From NCBI GenBank assembly GCA_016191845.1, contig JACPVF010000016.1:248001-312000 (forward strand): a stretch of DNA of 64,000 bases, in the 5' to 3' direction. Position numbers and translations under genes: made by a program. Source of the DNA: Chloroflexota bacterium. GTDB taxonomy: Bacteria; Chloroflexota; Anaerolineae; Anaerolineales; Villigracilaceae. Of this stretch, positions 30,219 through 38,379 are shown piece by piece. Within the stretch, counting starts at the first letter, position 1. Every line of letters begins with the position of its first letter. The notes beneath the pieces are model-generated. The model ran no database searches, was not told where the DNA came from, and was given only the letters and a program-made list of their open reading frames with translations.

Positions 30219-30692
30219 ATGAATAAGTATCGTTGGCTTTTAGCATTGGTTGTGCTGGTGCTGGCCTCGCTGGCTTGTCAGACCGTGATGGGCGGCGGAC
30301 CGCAGGTCCCCGATGTGCCGCAAGTGCCGCAACAGTCACCCAATGACAGCGGCCCCGCGCCGACCCAGGTCCCCTCGGATAATGGCGGCAGCACGGATGG
30401 CGGCGCGCAAACCATCGGCGGATTCCCCGTCCCTAGCGATGCCACCAACGTGGTCCAGGCGCAGGATACCGTTGTGTTCGAAACGAAGATGAGCACCGAT
30501 GACCTGATCAAGTTTTATCGTGACGAATACGGCAAGCAGGGTCTCAAGGAACGCACCTCGATGACCGTGACCATGGGCCAGCTCTTCACCATCGTCTTCG
30601 ACGGCGACTCGAGCGGCAAGGCCATCTCGATCAGCGGCGCGGACTCGGGCCAAGGCACCACCGTGGTGACCATCACCAAGCAAGCCTTTTAG
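30219..30692 (+). CDS. Lipoprotein of unknown function
   Basis: A 157-residue lipoprotein. The signal peptide MNKYRWLLALVVLVLASLAC ends in lipobox SLAC, followed by a low-complexity Pro/Gln/Ser/Gly linker to about residue 65. The C-terminal 90 residues form an alpha/beta domain: VPSDATNVVQAQDTVVFETK, then TDDLIKFYRDEYGKQGLKER, ending in repeated beta strands. The FYRDxYxxxGL pattern occurs in many bacterial envelope lipoproteins without known function. It is flanked by its own promoter and terminator, so it is a single-gene unit. Confidence 0.7.
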   Translation: MNKYRWLLALVVLVLASLACQTVMGGGPQVPDVPQVPQQSPNDSGPAPTQVPSDNGGSTDGGAQTIGGFPVPSDATNVVQAQDTVVFETKMSTDDLIKFYRDEYGKQGLKERTSMTVTMGQLFTIVFDGDSSGKAISISGADSGQGTTVVTITKQAF

Positions 30693-30704
30693 TCTGACAC
30701 AACG

Positions 30705-30732
30705 AACTCCCCGTCAGCGGCGGGGAGTTTTT
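30705..30732 (+). terminator. Rho-independent terminator
   Basis: AACTCCCCG (30705-30713) pairs with CGGGGAGTT (30721-30729), followed by TTTTTG. Confidence 0.9.
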
Positions 30733-30761
30733 GATTCTCGTCCTGCGGTACAATCGCGCGC

Positions 30762-31136
30762 ATGTCCAGACTCAAAACCTTTTTACAGACTTGGGGCCCC
30801 GCCTTGTTGATGATGGCGGCCATCTTTGCCTTTTCTTCGCGCACCAGCGATGAGCTGCCGAACTTCGGCAGCCTGGATTACTTCGTCAAGAAGTCGGCGC
30901 ACGGACTTGGCTACGGTCTGCTGGCCCTGGCCTACTGGCGCGGACTGGGCTTCCGCCGCAATCTGCATTGGGTCGCCTGGTTGATGGCCCTGGCTTACTC
31001 TGCCACCGACGAATTTCACCAGTCCTTTGTACCTGGGCGACACCCGTCCGTGACCGACGTGCTGGTCTTCGACAACCTCGGCGCGTTGCTGACAGTCAAC
31101 GTTGTGGCGTGGATTCGGGATTGGCGTAGAAAATAA
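30762..31136 (+). CDS. VanZ family membrane protein
   Basis: A 124-residue VanZ-like protein with three or four membrane segments. AIFAFSSRTSDELPNFGSLD near residue 20, KKSAHGLGYGLLALAYWRGL and the conserved ATDEFHQSFVPGRHPSVTDV block define the family; the last Asp residues and His are typical. VanZ proteins confer low-level teicoplanin resistance in enterococci, but the general role is unknown. A TACAAT box ends 9 bases before the ATG and no ribosome-binding site is present, so the mRNA is probably leaderless. Confidence 0.88.
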   Translation: MSRLKTFLQTWGPALLMMAAIFAFSSRTSDELPNFGSLDYFVKKSAHGLGYGLLALAYWRGLGFRRNLHWVAWLMALAYSATDEFHQSFVPGRHPSVTDVLVFDNLGALLTVNVVAWIRDWRRK

Positions 31137-31138
31137 AA

Positions 31139-31169
31139 AGTGAGGTGAGCCTGTCAGGTCCACCTCACT
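31139..31169 (+). terminator. Hairpin terminator after the VanZ gene
   Basis: AGTGAGGTG (31139-31147) pairs with CACCTCACT (31161-31169) directly after the stop codon. It is followed by TTGCCTACTG, a poor T-run. Confidence 0.65.
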
Positions 31170-31188
31170 TGCCTACTGAAAAAGTAAG

Positions 31189-31217
31189 ATGGGTGGACGT
31201 TCAACGTCCATCCCACC
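31189..31217 (-). terminator. Terminator after scpA
   Basis: TGGACGTT-C-AACGTCCA (31193-31209), extended by flanking G/C pairs, forms a hairpin. On the minus strand it is followed by ATCTTACTTTTTC. It lies just beyond the scpA stop. Confidence 0.65.
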
Positions 31218-31222
31218 TGTTT

Positions 31223-31996
31223 TTACTCGAATTCGATCTCGATCTCCTCGGCTTCCTTCCACTCGCCGCGCCGCTCGAACTGGATGTCGCCGAACAGGCC
31301 GTCCTGATGCGCCTCCACATGGTAACGCTTGACCAATTCGAGCAGGGCCAGGAAGGTGACCACGATCTCCACACGGGTGGCCTTATCGCCGATCAGGCCG
31401 CGGAAGCTGGCGCGTTCCATTTCCTTGAGTGTTTTGGTGATCAGTTCGATCTTCTCGCGGATGGTCACGCGCGGCGCCGAGATGACCGTCCCCAGCGACT
31501 TCTTTTCCTTTTCGCGGCCAAAGGCACGTTCGGCGGCGGCCAGCAGGTCGCCCAGGGTCAGGTTCGAGAGGTCCAGTTTGGCCTCCACCTTGGGGGGTGG
31601 CGCCACGCGCAGGTGAGTCCGCAGGTTCGCCGACTGGCGGTCCAGCAGCCAGCCTGCGATCTCCTTGTAGCGTTTGTACAACTTGAGTTGTTCGACCAGC
31701 GAAGTGCCTGGATCTTCTTCGCCCACCTCGCGCTCGGGTGGACGCGGCAGCAGCGCCTCGGATTTGATCTGCACCAGTTTGGCGGCGATCACCAGGAAGG
31801 CTGAAATCTCGTCGGGCTGCGCCTCGGCCATGGCGTGAATGTATTGCAAATACTGATCGGTCACCGCAGCCAGGGAGATGGTGGTGATGTCCAGTTCTGC
31901 GCGTTCGATCAGGTTGAGCAGCAAGTCCAGTGGCCCCTCGTAGATGGGGGTCTGCACCTTGTATCCGCTGACCTGTTGGCCGAGAATGTTTTCCAT
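31223..31996 (-). CDS. scpA: Segregation and condensation protein A
   Basis: A 257-residue kleisin-type subunit of the SMC-ScpA-ScpB condensin complex, which compacts and segregates the chromosome. The diagnostic start YEGPLDLLLNLIERAELDI is followed by DEISAFLVIAAKLVQIKSEA. The C-terminal winged-helix contains VTFLALLELVKRYHVEA, which closes the SMC ring. On the minus strand a TATAAT (32006-32011) ends 9 bases before the ATG without a Shine-Dalgarno sequence, suggesting a leaderless mRNA. scpB is not adjacent. Confidence 0.95.
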   Translation of the reverse strand: MENILGQQVSGYKVQTPIYEGPLDLLLNLIERAELDITTISLAAVTDQYLQYIHAMAEAQPDEISAFLVIAAKLVQIKSEALLPRPPEREVGEEDPGTSLVEQLKLYKRYKEIAGWLLDRQSANLRTHLRVAPPPKVEAKLDLSNLTLGDLLAAAERAFGREKEKKSLGTVISAPRVTIREKIELITKTLKEMERASFRGLIGDKATRVEIVVTFLALLELVKRYHVEAHQDGLFGDIQFERRGEWKEAEEIEIEFE

Positions 31997-32005
31997 AGGG
32001 CGCGA

Positions 32006-32059
32006 ATTATATCACTCCGCCCTTCGACTTCGCTACGCTCCGCTCAGGGCGGTATAATC
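32006..32059. promoter_or_regulatory. Divergent leaderless promoters of scpA and moaC around a palindrome
   Basis: TATAAT occurs on the minus strand (32006-32011, for scpA) and on the plus strand (32053-32058, for moaC). Between them CCGCCCT (32017-32023) and AGGGCGG (32046-32052) enclose CTTCGCTACGCTCCGCTC, one member of a dispersed palindromic repeat type. Each start codon lies 6 to 9 bases beyond its -10 box. Confidence 0.65.
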
Positions 32060-32064
32060 TCGGC

Positions 32065-32547
32065 ATGTCTGAACCTAAATTGACCCATCTCGACGAACAC
32101 GGCCAGGCCAGCATGGTGGATGTGGGCGCCAAGCCCGACACCGAGCGCATTGCCATCGCGCGCGGCGAGGTCCACATGCTCAAGGCGACCTTTGATCTGA
32201 TCCGCGCTGGGCAGATCAAGAAGGGCGACGTGTTGACCGTGGCCCAGATCGCGGGTATCACCGCCGCCAAACGGACCTCGGACCTGATCCCGTTATGTCA
32301 TCCGCTGCCGCTCACCAAAGTGGACGTGGACCTCGCGCTGGACGAATCCCTGCCTGGTGTGGTCATCACCGCCACTGCCAAAACGGTCGGCAAGACGGGC
32401 GTGGAGATGGAAGCGCTGACCGCTGTCTCGGTGGCCGCGCTGACGGTCTACGACATGGCCAAGGCCGCCGAGAAGACCATGCGTATCCAAAATATCCGCC
32501 TGGTTGAAAAGCACGGCGGAAAGAGTGGAGACATTATCAACGAGTAA
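32065..32547 (+). CDS. moaC: Cyclic pyranopterin monophosphate synthase MoaC
   Basis: A 160-residue MoaC, which with MoaA turns GTP into cyclic pyranopterin monophosphate, the first step of molybdenum cofactor synthesis. [35 protein letters not shown] (catalytic His/Asp region) and [20 protein letters not shown] are all diagnostic; length is usual. It heads a five-gene cluster with a cupin gene, moaD, moaE and a GNAT gene. No moaA is seen. A TATAAT box ends 6 bases upstream, so the transcript is probably leaderless. Confidence 0.97.
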   Translation: MSEPKLTHLDEHGQASMVDVGAKPDTERIAIARGEVHMLKATFDLIRAGQIKKGDVLTVAQIAGITAAKRTSDLIPLCHPLPLTKVDVDLALDESLPGVVITATAKTVGKTGVEMEALTAVSVAALTVYDMAKAAEKTMRIQNIRLVEKHGGKSGDIINE

Positions 32548-32559
32548 GGAGTTTTATCC

Positions 32560-32925
32560 GTGGAATATCAAGCTGTCGGTCTGAAAGAAAAGCTCTCGAA
32601 ATTTGCCGAGCAATGGTCTCCCAAGATCATCGCGCAGATGAATGACTATCACGTCAAGCTGGCGAAGGTACAAGGAGAGTTCGTCTGGCACGACCATCCC
32701 GAGACGGACGAGTTATTCCTGGTGGTGGATGGCGAGCTGACCATCCTGTTCCGTGATGGACAGGTGATGCTCAAAGCGGGAGACTTGTATGTTGTCCCGC
32801 GCGGCGTGGAGCACAAACCCGTGACCGCCCAGGAATGTCACATCTTGCTGATCGAGCCTGCGGGCACCGTCAACACGGGCAACGTGCAGGACGAGAAAAC
32901 AGCACCTAACAATATCTGGATCTAA
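32560..32925 (+). CDS. Cupin domain protein
   Basis: A 121-residue single-domain cupin. Motif 1 is [20 protein letters not shown] near residue 45 with metal-ligand His, His, Glu; motif 2 is [13 protein letters not shown] near residue 85. A metal-bound small-molecule enzyme or sensor is expected; substrate unknown. It starts with GTG behind AGGAG, 12 bases after moaC, and ends 2 bases before moaD. A cupin inside a molybdopterin operon is unusual, and it may simply be co-regulated. Confidence 0.85.
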   Translation: MEYQAVGLKEKLSKFAEQWSPKIIAQMNDYHVKLAKVQGEFVWHDHPETDELFLVVDGELTILFRDGQVMLKAGDLYVVPRGVEHKPVTAQECHILLIEPAGTVNTGNVQDEKTAPNNIWI

Positions 32926-32927
32926 AA

Positions 32928-33176
32928 ATGAACAACATCAAACTTTTATTTTTTGCCACCCTGCGCGACCGCGCTGGAACCAAGTCGATGGACCTGGAGA
33001 TCCCCGAGGATCTGACCATTCAAGGCCTCAAGGATAAGCTTGCCCGGGATTTCCCCAACCTGGCGCAGTCCATGTCGAGCGTGATCGTCACCATCAACCG
33101 TGAATATGCCTTCGATGAAGCCGTCGTCCCGCCCAGCGCAGAGATCGCCCTGTTCCCGCCTGTCTCGGGTGGATAG
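32928..33176 (+). CDS. moaD: Molybdopterin synthase small subunit MoaD
   Basis: An 82-residue ubiquitin-like sulphur carrier. It starts NNIKLLFFATLRDRAGTKSM, a typical MoaD strand and loop, and ends FPPVSGG. The terminal Gly-Gly is adenylated and thiocarboxylated so the subunit can give sulphur to MoaE. It lies 2 bases after the cupin gene and 2 bases before moaE. Confidence 0.95.
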   Translation: MNNIKLLFFATLRDRAGTKSMDLEIPEDLTIQGLKDKLARDFPNLAQSMSSVIVTINREYAFDEAVVPPSAEIALFPPVSGG

Positions 33177-33178
33177 CC

Positions 33179-33643
33179 ATGCAGTCTGAACTTCCCACCA
33201 TTTACTCCATCACCGAAGACGAGATCGACCTGGACGCCCTGCTGGCCGCCATCACGCTCGAGTCCACGGGGGCGGCGGCCATCTTTACGGGCATGGTGCG
33301 CGGCGTGACCCGTCGCGATGACCCGCACGAGACGGTCTACCTCGAATACGAGTCTTACGTCCCGATGGCCGAGGCCAAGATGAAGCAGGTCGCGGACGAG
33401 ATCCGCGCGAAGTGGCCTGTGATCGAAGGCATTGCCATCGTGCAGCGTATCGGCAGGTTGTATCCCAAGACGCCGACCGTGCTGATCGCCTGCACTGCCG
33501 CGCATCGCGACACGGGCGTGTTCGACGCGGCCCGCTATGGGATCGACCGCCTCAAGGAAATCGTCCCCGTCTGGAAGAAAGAGGTCGGCCCGAACGGCGA
33601 GGAATGGGTGGAAGGTGATTACATCCCCAAGCCCGGAGAGTGA
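33179..33643 (+). CDS. moaE: Molybdopterin synthase catalytic subunit MoaE
   Basis: A 154-residue MoaE, which converts cyclic pyranopterin monophosphate to molybdopterin with sulphur from MoaD. GAAAIFTGMVRGVTRRDD near residue 32, YLEYESYVPMAEAKMKQVAD and the RIGRLYPKTPTVLIACTAAH block carry the conserved Arg, His and Lys residues; the C-terminal PVWKKEVGPNGEEWVEG holds the catalytic Lys. Length is normal. It lies directly after moaD. Confidence 0.96.
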   Translation: MQSELPTIYSITEDEIDLDALLAAITLESTGAAAIFTGMVRGVTRRDDPHETVYLEYESYVPMAEAKMKQVADEIRAKWPVIEGIAIVQRIGRLYPKTPTVLIACTAAHRDTGVFDAARYGIDRLKEIVPVWKKEVGPNGEEWVEGDYIPKPGE

Positions 33644-33646
33644 CCC

Positions 33647-34195
33647 ATGCCGCTTCCGCTGGTGACCGAACGCCTGTTACTGCGCCACTTTCACGAGTCA
33701 GACCTGGACGCGTTCCATGCCTATCGCAACGACCCCGAGGTCTTCAAGTATCAGGGATGGAATGTGCCCTACTCGCGCGAAATGGCGGCCGAATTCATCG
33801 CCACGATGAAGGATGCCGTTCCAGGCGAGGAGGGACATTGGTTCCAGGTGGCGGTCCAGCGTAGATCGGATTATGCGTTGATCGGCGATGTGGCATTCTG
33901 TCCGCTGCGCGGCAGCCCGCGCCAGGCATTTTTCGGATTTTCGCTGGCTCGCCGATTTTGGGGACAGGGGTATGCGGTCGAGGCGACCCAGGCTGTGCTC
34001 GATTACCTCTTCCGTGAATTGGACATGCACCGCATCGTGGCTGATTGCGATGCCGAAAATGTTCATTCCATCCGCCTGTTGGAGCGATTGGGCTTTCGGC
34101 GCGAGGCGCATCACCTGGAAAGCTACTGGACGGGAGAGCAATGGCGCGACGAGTACGTCTACGCCCTGCTGGAGCGGGAAGCGCGCCGCCCTTAA
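33647..34195 (+). CDS. GNAT acetyltransferase (RimJ/RimL-like)
   Basis: A 182-residue N-acetyltransferase. It begins LPLVTERLLLRHFHESDLDA, the usual RimJ/RimL start. The acetyl-CoA-binding motif is ARRFWGQGYAVEATQAVLDY (Q-x-x-G-x-G/A type), followed by HRIVADCDAENVHSIRLLER and LGFRREAHH. It probably acetylates a protein N-terminus or a small amine; the substrate is unknown. It begins 3 bases after moaE, so it is probably the last gene of the moa operon, though functionally unrelated. Confidence 0.87.
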   Translation: MPLPLVTERLLLRHFHESDLDAFHAYRNDPEVFKYQGWNVPYSREMAAEFIATMKDAVPGEEGHWFQVAVQRRSDYALIGDVAFCPLRGSPRQAFFGFSLARRFWGQGYAVEATQAVLDYLFRELDMHRIVADCDAENVHSIRLLERLGFRREAHHLESYWTGEQWRDEYVYALLEREARRP

Positions 34196-34287
34196 CGGGA
34201 GCAGGTTGGGGGTCCGCTGGCGTGACGATATATCCCCTTTGGGGTTTTATGTAACGCAATATTTTCGTATCTATTTTTGGAGGCAGA

Positions 34288-35529
34288 ATGCAGGATCGTA
34301 TCGTGATTACTGGGATGGGGACGGTCAACCCGCTGGGGTTGAGCGTGGAAGAATCGTGGAAGAACGTGACGGCGGGCGTCTCGGGCGTGGCCCCGATCAC
34401 GCTGTTCGACTCGACCCCCCTGAACGTTCATATTGCGGCGGAAGTGAAGAACTTCAACCCCGACCAATACATGGATGCCAAGGAGGCGCGCCGACGCGAC
34501 CGCTATGAGCAGCTCGCCACGGCGGCTGCCAACGAAGCCATTCGGCAGGCTGGGTTGGAAGTCACAGAACAGAGCGCGAGCCGCATCGGCGTGATTGTGT
34601 CGTCGGCCATCGGCGGCTTGAAGTCGTTGCAGGATGCGGTCATCACCAACCATGAGGAAGGTCCGCGGCGCGTCAGCCCGTTCCTGATCCCCATGCTGAT
34701 GTCGAACGGCGGGGCGGGGATGATCGCCATCGACCACGGCATCAAGGGACCGTGTTTCTCGGTGGCTTCGGCCTGTGCCTCGGGCGCAGATGGCATCGGC
34801 GTGGCGTTGATGATGCTCAAGACGGGCATGATCGATGTGGCCCTGGCGGGCGCGGCGGAGTCGACCATCACCTCGACGGGTGTGGCCGCCTTCGACCGCA
34901 TCGGCGCGACCACCCGCCGCAACGACGCCTATCACATGGTGCCGCAGCCCTTCGACAAGAATCGTGACGGCCTGGTGATGGGCGAGGGCGCGGGCGTGCT
35001 GGTGCTCGAACGCGAGAGCCATGCGCGGGCACGCGAAGCAACCATCCTGGCCGAGATGGCGGGATACGGCGCAACGGCGGATGCCTTCCATGTGACGGCT
35101 CCGCACGAACAGGGCGAGGGCGGCGCGGCCGCCATCCGCATGGCATTGCAATCGGCGGGGGCCAACCCCGACGAAGTGGGCTACATCAGCGCCCACGGGA
35201 CAGGCACGCCGCTCAACGACCAGGCCGAGACGCGCGCCATCAAAGCCGCCTTCGGTGCGGACCTGGCCTACAAAGTCCCTGTTTCGTCCACCAAGTCGAT
35301 GACGGGGCACATGATGGGCGCCACGGGCGCGCTGGAAGCCATCTTCTGTGTGCTGGCCGTGCGCGACGGCATCTTGCCGCCGACCATCCATTACGAGACC
35401 CCCGACCCCGAGTGCGACCTGGACTACATCCCCAACCAGGCCCGCGAGAAGAAGATCGACCTGGCGATCAGCAATGCCTTTGGTTTCGGTGGTCACAATG
35501 CGGTGCTGGCGGTGAGAAGGTATTCGTAA
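34288..35529 (+). CDS. fabF: 3-oxoacyl-[acyl-carrier-protein] synthase II
   Basis: A 413-residue condensing enzyme (KAS II) that extends fatty acids on acyl carrier protein. The start RIVITGMGTVNPLGLSVEES is typical. The active-site Cys163 lies in SVASACASGADGIG, and the two His are in SAHGTGTPLNDQAET and STKSMTGHMMGATGALE. The C-terminal SNAFGFGGHNAVL loop is complete. GGAGG lies upstream. No other fab genes are adjacent. Confidence 0.97.
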   Translation: MQDRIVITGMGTVNPLGLSVEESWKNVTAGVSGVAPITLFDSTPLNVHIAAEVKNFNPDQYMDAKEARRRDRYEQLATAAANEAIRQAGLEVTEQSASRIGVIVSSAIGGLKSLQDAVITNHEEGPRRVSPFLIPMLMSNGGAGMIAIDHGIKGPCFSVASACASGADGIGVALMMLKTGMIDVALAGAAESTITSTGVAAFDRIGATTRRNDAYHMVPQPFDKNRDGLVMGEGAGVLVLERESHARAREATILAEMAGYGATADAFHVTAPHEQGEGGAAAIRMALQSAGANPDEVGYISAHGTGTPLNDQAETRAIKAAFGADLAYKVPVSSTKSMTGHMMGATGALEAIFCVLAVRDGILPPTIHYETPDPECDLDYIPNQAREKKIDLAISNAFGFGGHNAVLAVRRYS

Positions 35530-35535
35530 AGAAAC

Positions 35536-35578
35536 GGGAGATTGCTTCGCCGCCAAAGGCAGGCGGCTCGCAATGACG
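35536..35578. repeat. Dispersed palindromic repeat
   Basis: GGAGATTGCTTCGCCGCC and GGCGGCTCGCAATGACGG are inverted relative to one another around AAAGGCA. The words GCTCGCAATGAC and the inverted GTCATTGCGAGC recur at 56611-56622. It is a short non-coding REP-like element of a kind seen in many bacteria. Confidence 0.6.
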
Positions 35579-35604
35579 GCCAGAGTCTTGCGCATAAATT
35601 TCAC

Positions 35605-35633
35605 TTGTTCATTCAGAAAATGCGTGCTATAAT
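35605..35633 (+). promoter_or_regulatory. Sigma-70-type promoter of rplS
   Basis: TTGTTC (35605-35610), a 17-base spacer and TATAAT (35628-35633). The leader to the rplS ATG is about 45 bases and contains AAGGAAG. Confidence 0.8.
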
Positions 35634-35684
35634 GCGCCGTCGCGTTTGAAACTAAACTAATCATCATTGTAAGGAAGAACGAAC

Positions 35685-36032
35685 ATGACTGATCTGCTGA
35701 AGGCCGTCGAGGCCAAACCGAACGAGAAAATCCCTGAATTGCGCCCCGGCGATACCGTCAGCGTGCACGTCCGCATCAAGGAAGGCGACCGCGAGCGTAT
35801 CCAGGAGTTCAAGGGCACCGTCATCCGCCTGCGCAAGGGCGGCAACGAAGCCTCCATCACCGTCCGCCGCATGGCCAGCAATGGCATCGGCGTGGAACGC
35901 ACCTTCCTGCTCCGCTCCCCGCGCATCGACAAGATCGTGGTGGAACGCCACAACGTGGTGCATCGCGCGCAGTTGTACTTCATGCGCGGACGCACGGGCA
36001 AGTCGGCTCGCCTCAAACAGAAGTTCGACTAA
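35685..36032 (+). CDS. rplS: 50S ribosomal protein L19
   Basis: A 115-residue L19, which lies at the 30S-50S interface. IPELRPGDTVSVHVRIKEGD, RIQEFKGTVIRLRKGG and GVERTFLLRSPRIDKIVVER are family blocks, and GKSARLKQK ends the protein. The length is standard. It has its own promoter and a double terminator, so it is a single-gene unit apart from the usual rpsP-rimM-trmD neighbours. Confidence 0.97.
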   Translation: MTDLLKAVEAKPNEKIPELRPGDTVSVHVRIKEGDRERIQEFKGTVIRLRKGGNEASITVRRMASNGIGVERTFLLRSPRIDKIVVERHNVVHRAQLYFMRGRTGKSARLKQKFD

Positions 36033-36041
36033 GTCAGACAA

Positions 36042-36113
36042 ACGGGCGCAGGAAACTGCGCCTGTTTTCATTCATGTTGAATTTATAAGAAAAACGCCCT
36101 GCAATGGGCGTTT
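36042..36113 (+). terminator. Two consecutive terminators after rplS
   Basis: First stem ACGGGCGCAG (36042-36051) with CTGCGCCTGT (36056-36065), followed by TTTCATT. Second stem AAACGCCC (36092-36099) with GGGCGTTT (36106-36113), followed by CTTTA. Confidence 0.85.
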
Positions 36114-36164
36114 CTTTATGCTTGTGAACATTGATAAGACGATAAAATGAAATAAAATTTTGAT

Positions 36165-37070
36165 ATGAATATCTATACTCTTTTCCTGATCGTCGTACCA
36201 GTAGCCATATTCTTTGGTGCCTTCCTTGTTACATGGCAATTCCGTTCGCTGCCAGTCATTTTTGAGATATTTGTCAAACGGAAATGGCTGGTGAGCGTAA
36301 TCATGGGAAGTTTGTTCAGCGGAATTCTTTCTTTGGTTTTGATTTTAGACACCAAATTTTCTGCACGAAGTATCTTTGAATTTATTGTCATGGCCCTCGT
36401 TACTTCCCTGATGTATTATTTTGGATTGACATTTGGCCAGAGAAGGGTGGAAGCCTCGATTGAAAAACTGCCGCCCGTCAGCCCAAGCCAGGAAACTTCA
36501 CTTCCTGAGAATATTATTGTTGATGACACAATCGGTTCCGTCAAAATTACCGTCAATACTAAAAAAAGGTGGGTATGGTTTACCATGGAAATATTTCAAT
36601 TGTTGATCATGGGGTTATGCGCTTTGCCTATTCTTGGATTGGTCGTGATTTCGCTCCTGCAAAATTACTTGCCTAGGAGCTTGAACATTCCTGTTCGGGT
36701 TTTGGTAGGCGGATTGGTTTTATATCTCATTTATACAAAATTCCAGGAGGCGCTCGAATACATCTTTGACAAAGAGATCATCGAGATCGATGCTCTTTCT
36801 GTAAGAATTGAAAAATATGGTTCGAGTTTCAAAAGCACCAAGGAATTCCCAGCAGAGAATATAAAAAAAATAACAACCATGTTTCCATTTGCCAGTACGA
36901 ATGTTGCTGTAAAGCGTTCTCCGTTTATCAATTCAAACATGCCAGCATTGATGATGTGGCATAATCGTGGCTTAAAGCGGTATCGTGCATTTGGCAGGGC
37001 TATTGATTTTGTAGACGCCCAAAGAATTCTGGAAATGATTTATGCCAGGTTTCCTCAATATAAAGGTTAA
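36165..37070 (+). CDS. Hypothetical membrane protein, AT-rich
   Basis: A 301-residue protein with four or five hydrophobic helices: three in the first 95 residues (FLIVVPVAIFFGAFLVTW and two more), then two at about 145-200 (LLIMGLCALPILGLVVISLL). The C-terminal 80 residues are soluble and contain EIIEIDALSVRIEKYGSSFK, like a PH-type membrane-protein tail. No function was recognised. Base composition is visibly more AT-rich than the neighbours, so it may be recently acquired. It has little promoter or ribosome-binding evidence. Confidence 0.6.
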   Translation: MNIYTLFLIVVPVAIFFGAFLVTWQFRSLPVIFEIFVKRKWLVSVIMGSLFSGILSLVLILDTKFSARSIFEFIVMALVTSLMYYFGLTFGQRRVEASIEKLPPVSPSQETSLPENIIVDDTIGSVKITVNTKKRWVWFTMEIFQLLIMGLCALPILGLVVISLLQNYLPRSLNIPVRVLVGGLVLYLIYTKFQEALEYIFDKEIIEIDALSVRIEKYGSSFKSTKEFPAENIKKITTMFPFASTNVAVKRSPFINSNMPALMMWHNRGLKRYRAFGRAIDFVDAQRILEMIYARFPQYKG

Positions 37071-37079
37071 GGAGTTAGC

Positions 37080-37799
37080 ATGTCCAGACCGTTGATCGGC
37101 ATCACCACGCGCAATGGCAAGGATATCGATGGGCATCCGATCATTGCCTTGCAGCATTCCTATGTCAACGCGGTGACAGGCGCGGGCGGGGTGGCGGTTC
37201 CCATCTCGTGCAACCTGCCCGAGGGAATCCTGATGGACCTGTATGCGCGCCTGGATGGGATCCTCTTCTCGGGCGGTGGGGACATCTCGCTCGACCACTT
37301 CGAGGGCGACGCCCATCCGCGCATCGATGGCGTGGACCCGATGCGGGATTCCGCTGAACTGGCGTTGCTGCGTTCCGCGGCGGAGGGCGGCAAGCCCATG
37401 CTGGGGATTTGCCGCGGCGCCCAATTGATGAACGTGGCCCTGGGCGGGACGCTGTACACGCATCTGCGGGATCAACTCCCGAACGCGCTCGACCACGATT
37501 ACCCTGGCAACCTGCGTCGCACCCTGGTGCACTCCGTCAACGTGGACGAGTCCAGCCGCGCGACGGAGATCTTCGGTGAGACCCTGTTGCGAGTCAACTC
37601 GCTGCATCACCAGGGGCTGAAGGATATCGCGCCTGTGCTCAAGGCGGTCGGCCATTCCTCGGACGGGCTGGTGGAGGTCGTGGAGATGCCCGAGCATCCG
37701 TATGCGCTGGCCGTGCAGTGGCACCCCGAATGGCTGACCGACCAGCCGTCCATGCAGCGATTGTTCCGTTCGTTGGTGGAGGCGGCGGAAAAGAAGTGA
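37080..37799 (+). CDS. Class I glutamine amidotransferase-like hydrolase (PuuD type)
   Basis: A 239-residue gamma-glutamyl-gamma-aminobutyrate hydrolase-family protein. The nucleophile Cys lies in MLGICRGAQLMNVALGGTL, and the His-Glu pair in AVQWHPEWLTDQP. The start RPLIGITTRNGKDIDGHPII and the FSGGGDISLDHF block fit this family, which hydrolyses gamma-glutamyl amides. It may take part in polyamine or GABA breakdown, but no partner gene is adjacent. AAGGAG lies 6 bases before the ATG. The next gene starts inside its stop codon (GTGA). Confidence 0.9.
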   Translation: MSRPLIGITTRNGKDIDGHPIIALQHSYVNAVTGAGGVAVPISCNLPEGILMDLYARLDGILFSGGGDISLDHFEGDAHPRIDGVDPMRDSAELALLRSAAEGGKPMLGICRGAQLMNVALGGTLYTHLRDQLPNALDHDYPGNLRRTLVHSVNVDESSRATEIFGETLLRVNSLHHQGLKDIAPVLKAVGHSSDGLVEVVEMPEHPYALAVQWHPEWLTDQPSMQRLFRSLVEAAEKK

Positions 37800-38245
37800 G
37801 CTTCTGGACTCGGCTGCGCGAACGGTGGGTGAATTTCTATCCGCCCATGCTGGGGGCAGGGATTCGGTCTCATTACGTGGACGAGCGCACGATCGACGTC
37901 GAGATGAAATTGACGGCGTTCAATCGCAACATCGTGGGCGTACATTTTGGCGGATCGTTGTATGCCATGTGCGACCCGTGGTTCATGTTGATCCTGATGC
38001 GTGCGCTCGGGGGTGACTACATCGTCTGGGACAAGGCTGCCAGTATTCGCTTCGTCAGCCCTGGGCGTGGGACCGTGCGGGCGCATTTCCACATCCCGCA
38101 ATCCCGCGTGGACGAGATCCGCGCGGCGGCCGACCGCGACGGCAAGGTCGAGCCGACCTTCAGCGTGGATGTCCTCGATGCACAGGGGAAGGTGGTGGCA
38201 CAGGTCGAGAAGCTGTTGTATGTGCGCAGGAAGAATAAGCCATAG
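37796..38245 (+). CDS. DUF4442 domain protein (hotdog-fold thioesterase-like)
   Basis: A 149-residue protein. The GTG start overlaps the TGA of the amidotransferase gene (GTGA). FYPPMLGAGIRSHYVDERTI and NIVGVHFGGSLYAMCDPWFM fit DUF4442 proteins, which share the hotdog fold of PaaI-type acyl-CoA thioesterases. FVSPGRGTVRAHFHIPQSRV follows. Catalytic residues are not certain, and the substrate is unknown. The longer upstream frame only overlaps the previous gene. It is the last chromosomal-type gene before the integron cassette array. Confidence 0.78.
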   Translation: MSFWTRLRERWVNFYPPMLGAGIRSHYVDERTIDVEMKLTAFNRNIVGVHFGGSLYAMCDPWFMLILMRALGGDYIVWDKAASIRFVSPGRGTVRAHFHIPQSRVDEIRAAADRDGKVEPTFSVDVLDAQGKVVAQVEKLLYVRRKNKP

Positions 38246-38379
38246 AGACGACTCTTTGGGCAGTAGGTTTGTAGACATTGCAGGCTATTTCTCGGGGTGT
38301 TAGAATGTGCAAAATAGTTCAGGGCTTTTTAATCTTTAGCGGGCTAAAACCCCAAATAATGATCAGGAGGTAAAAAATC
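38246..38379 (+). other. Left edge of the cassette array
   Basis: Non-coding. GTTAGAA at 38299-38305 differs from the attC R' consensus GTTRRRY at its last position and may mark the left boundary of the first cassette. No attI site, integrase gene or clear cassette promoter was recognised. AGGAGG at the end serves the next gene. Confidence 0.35.
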
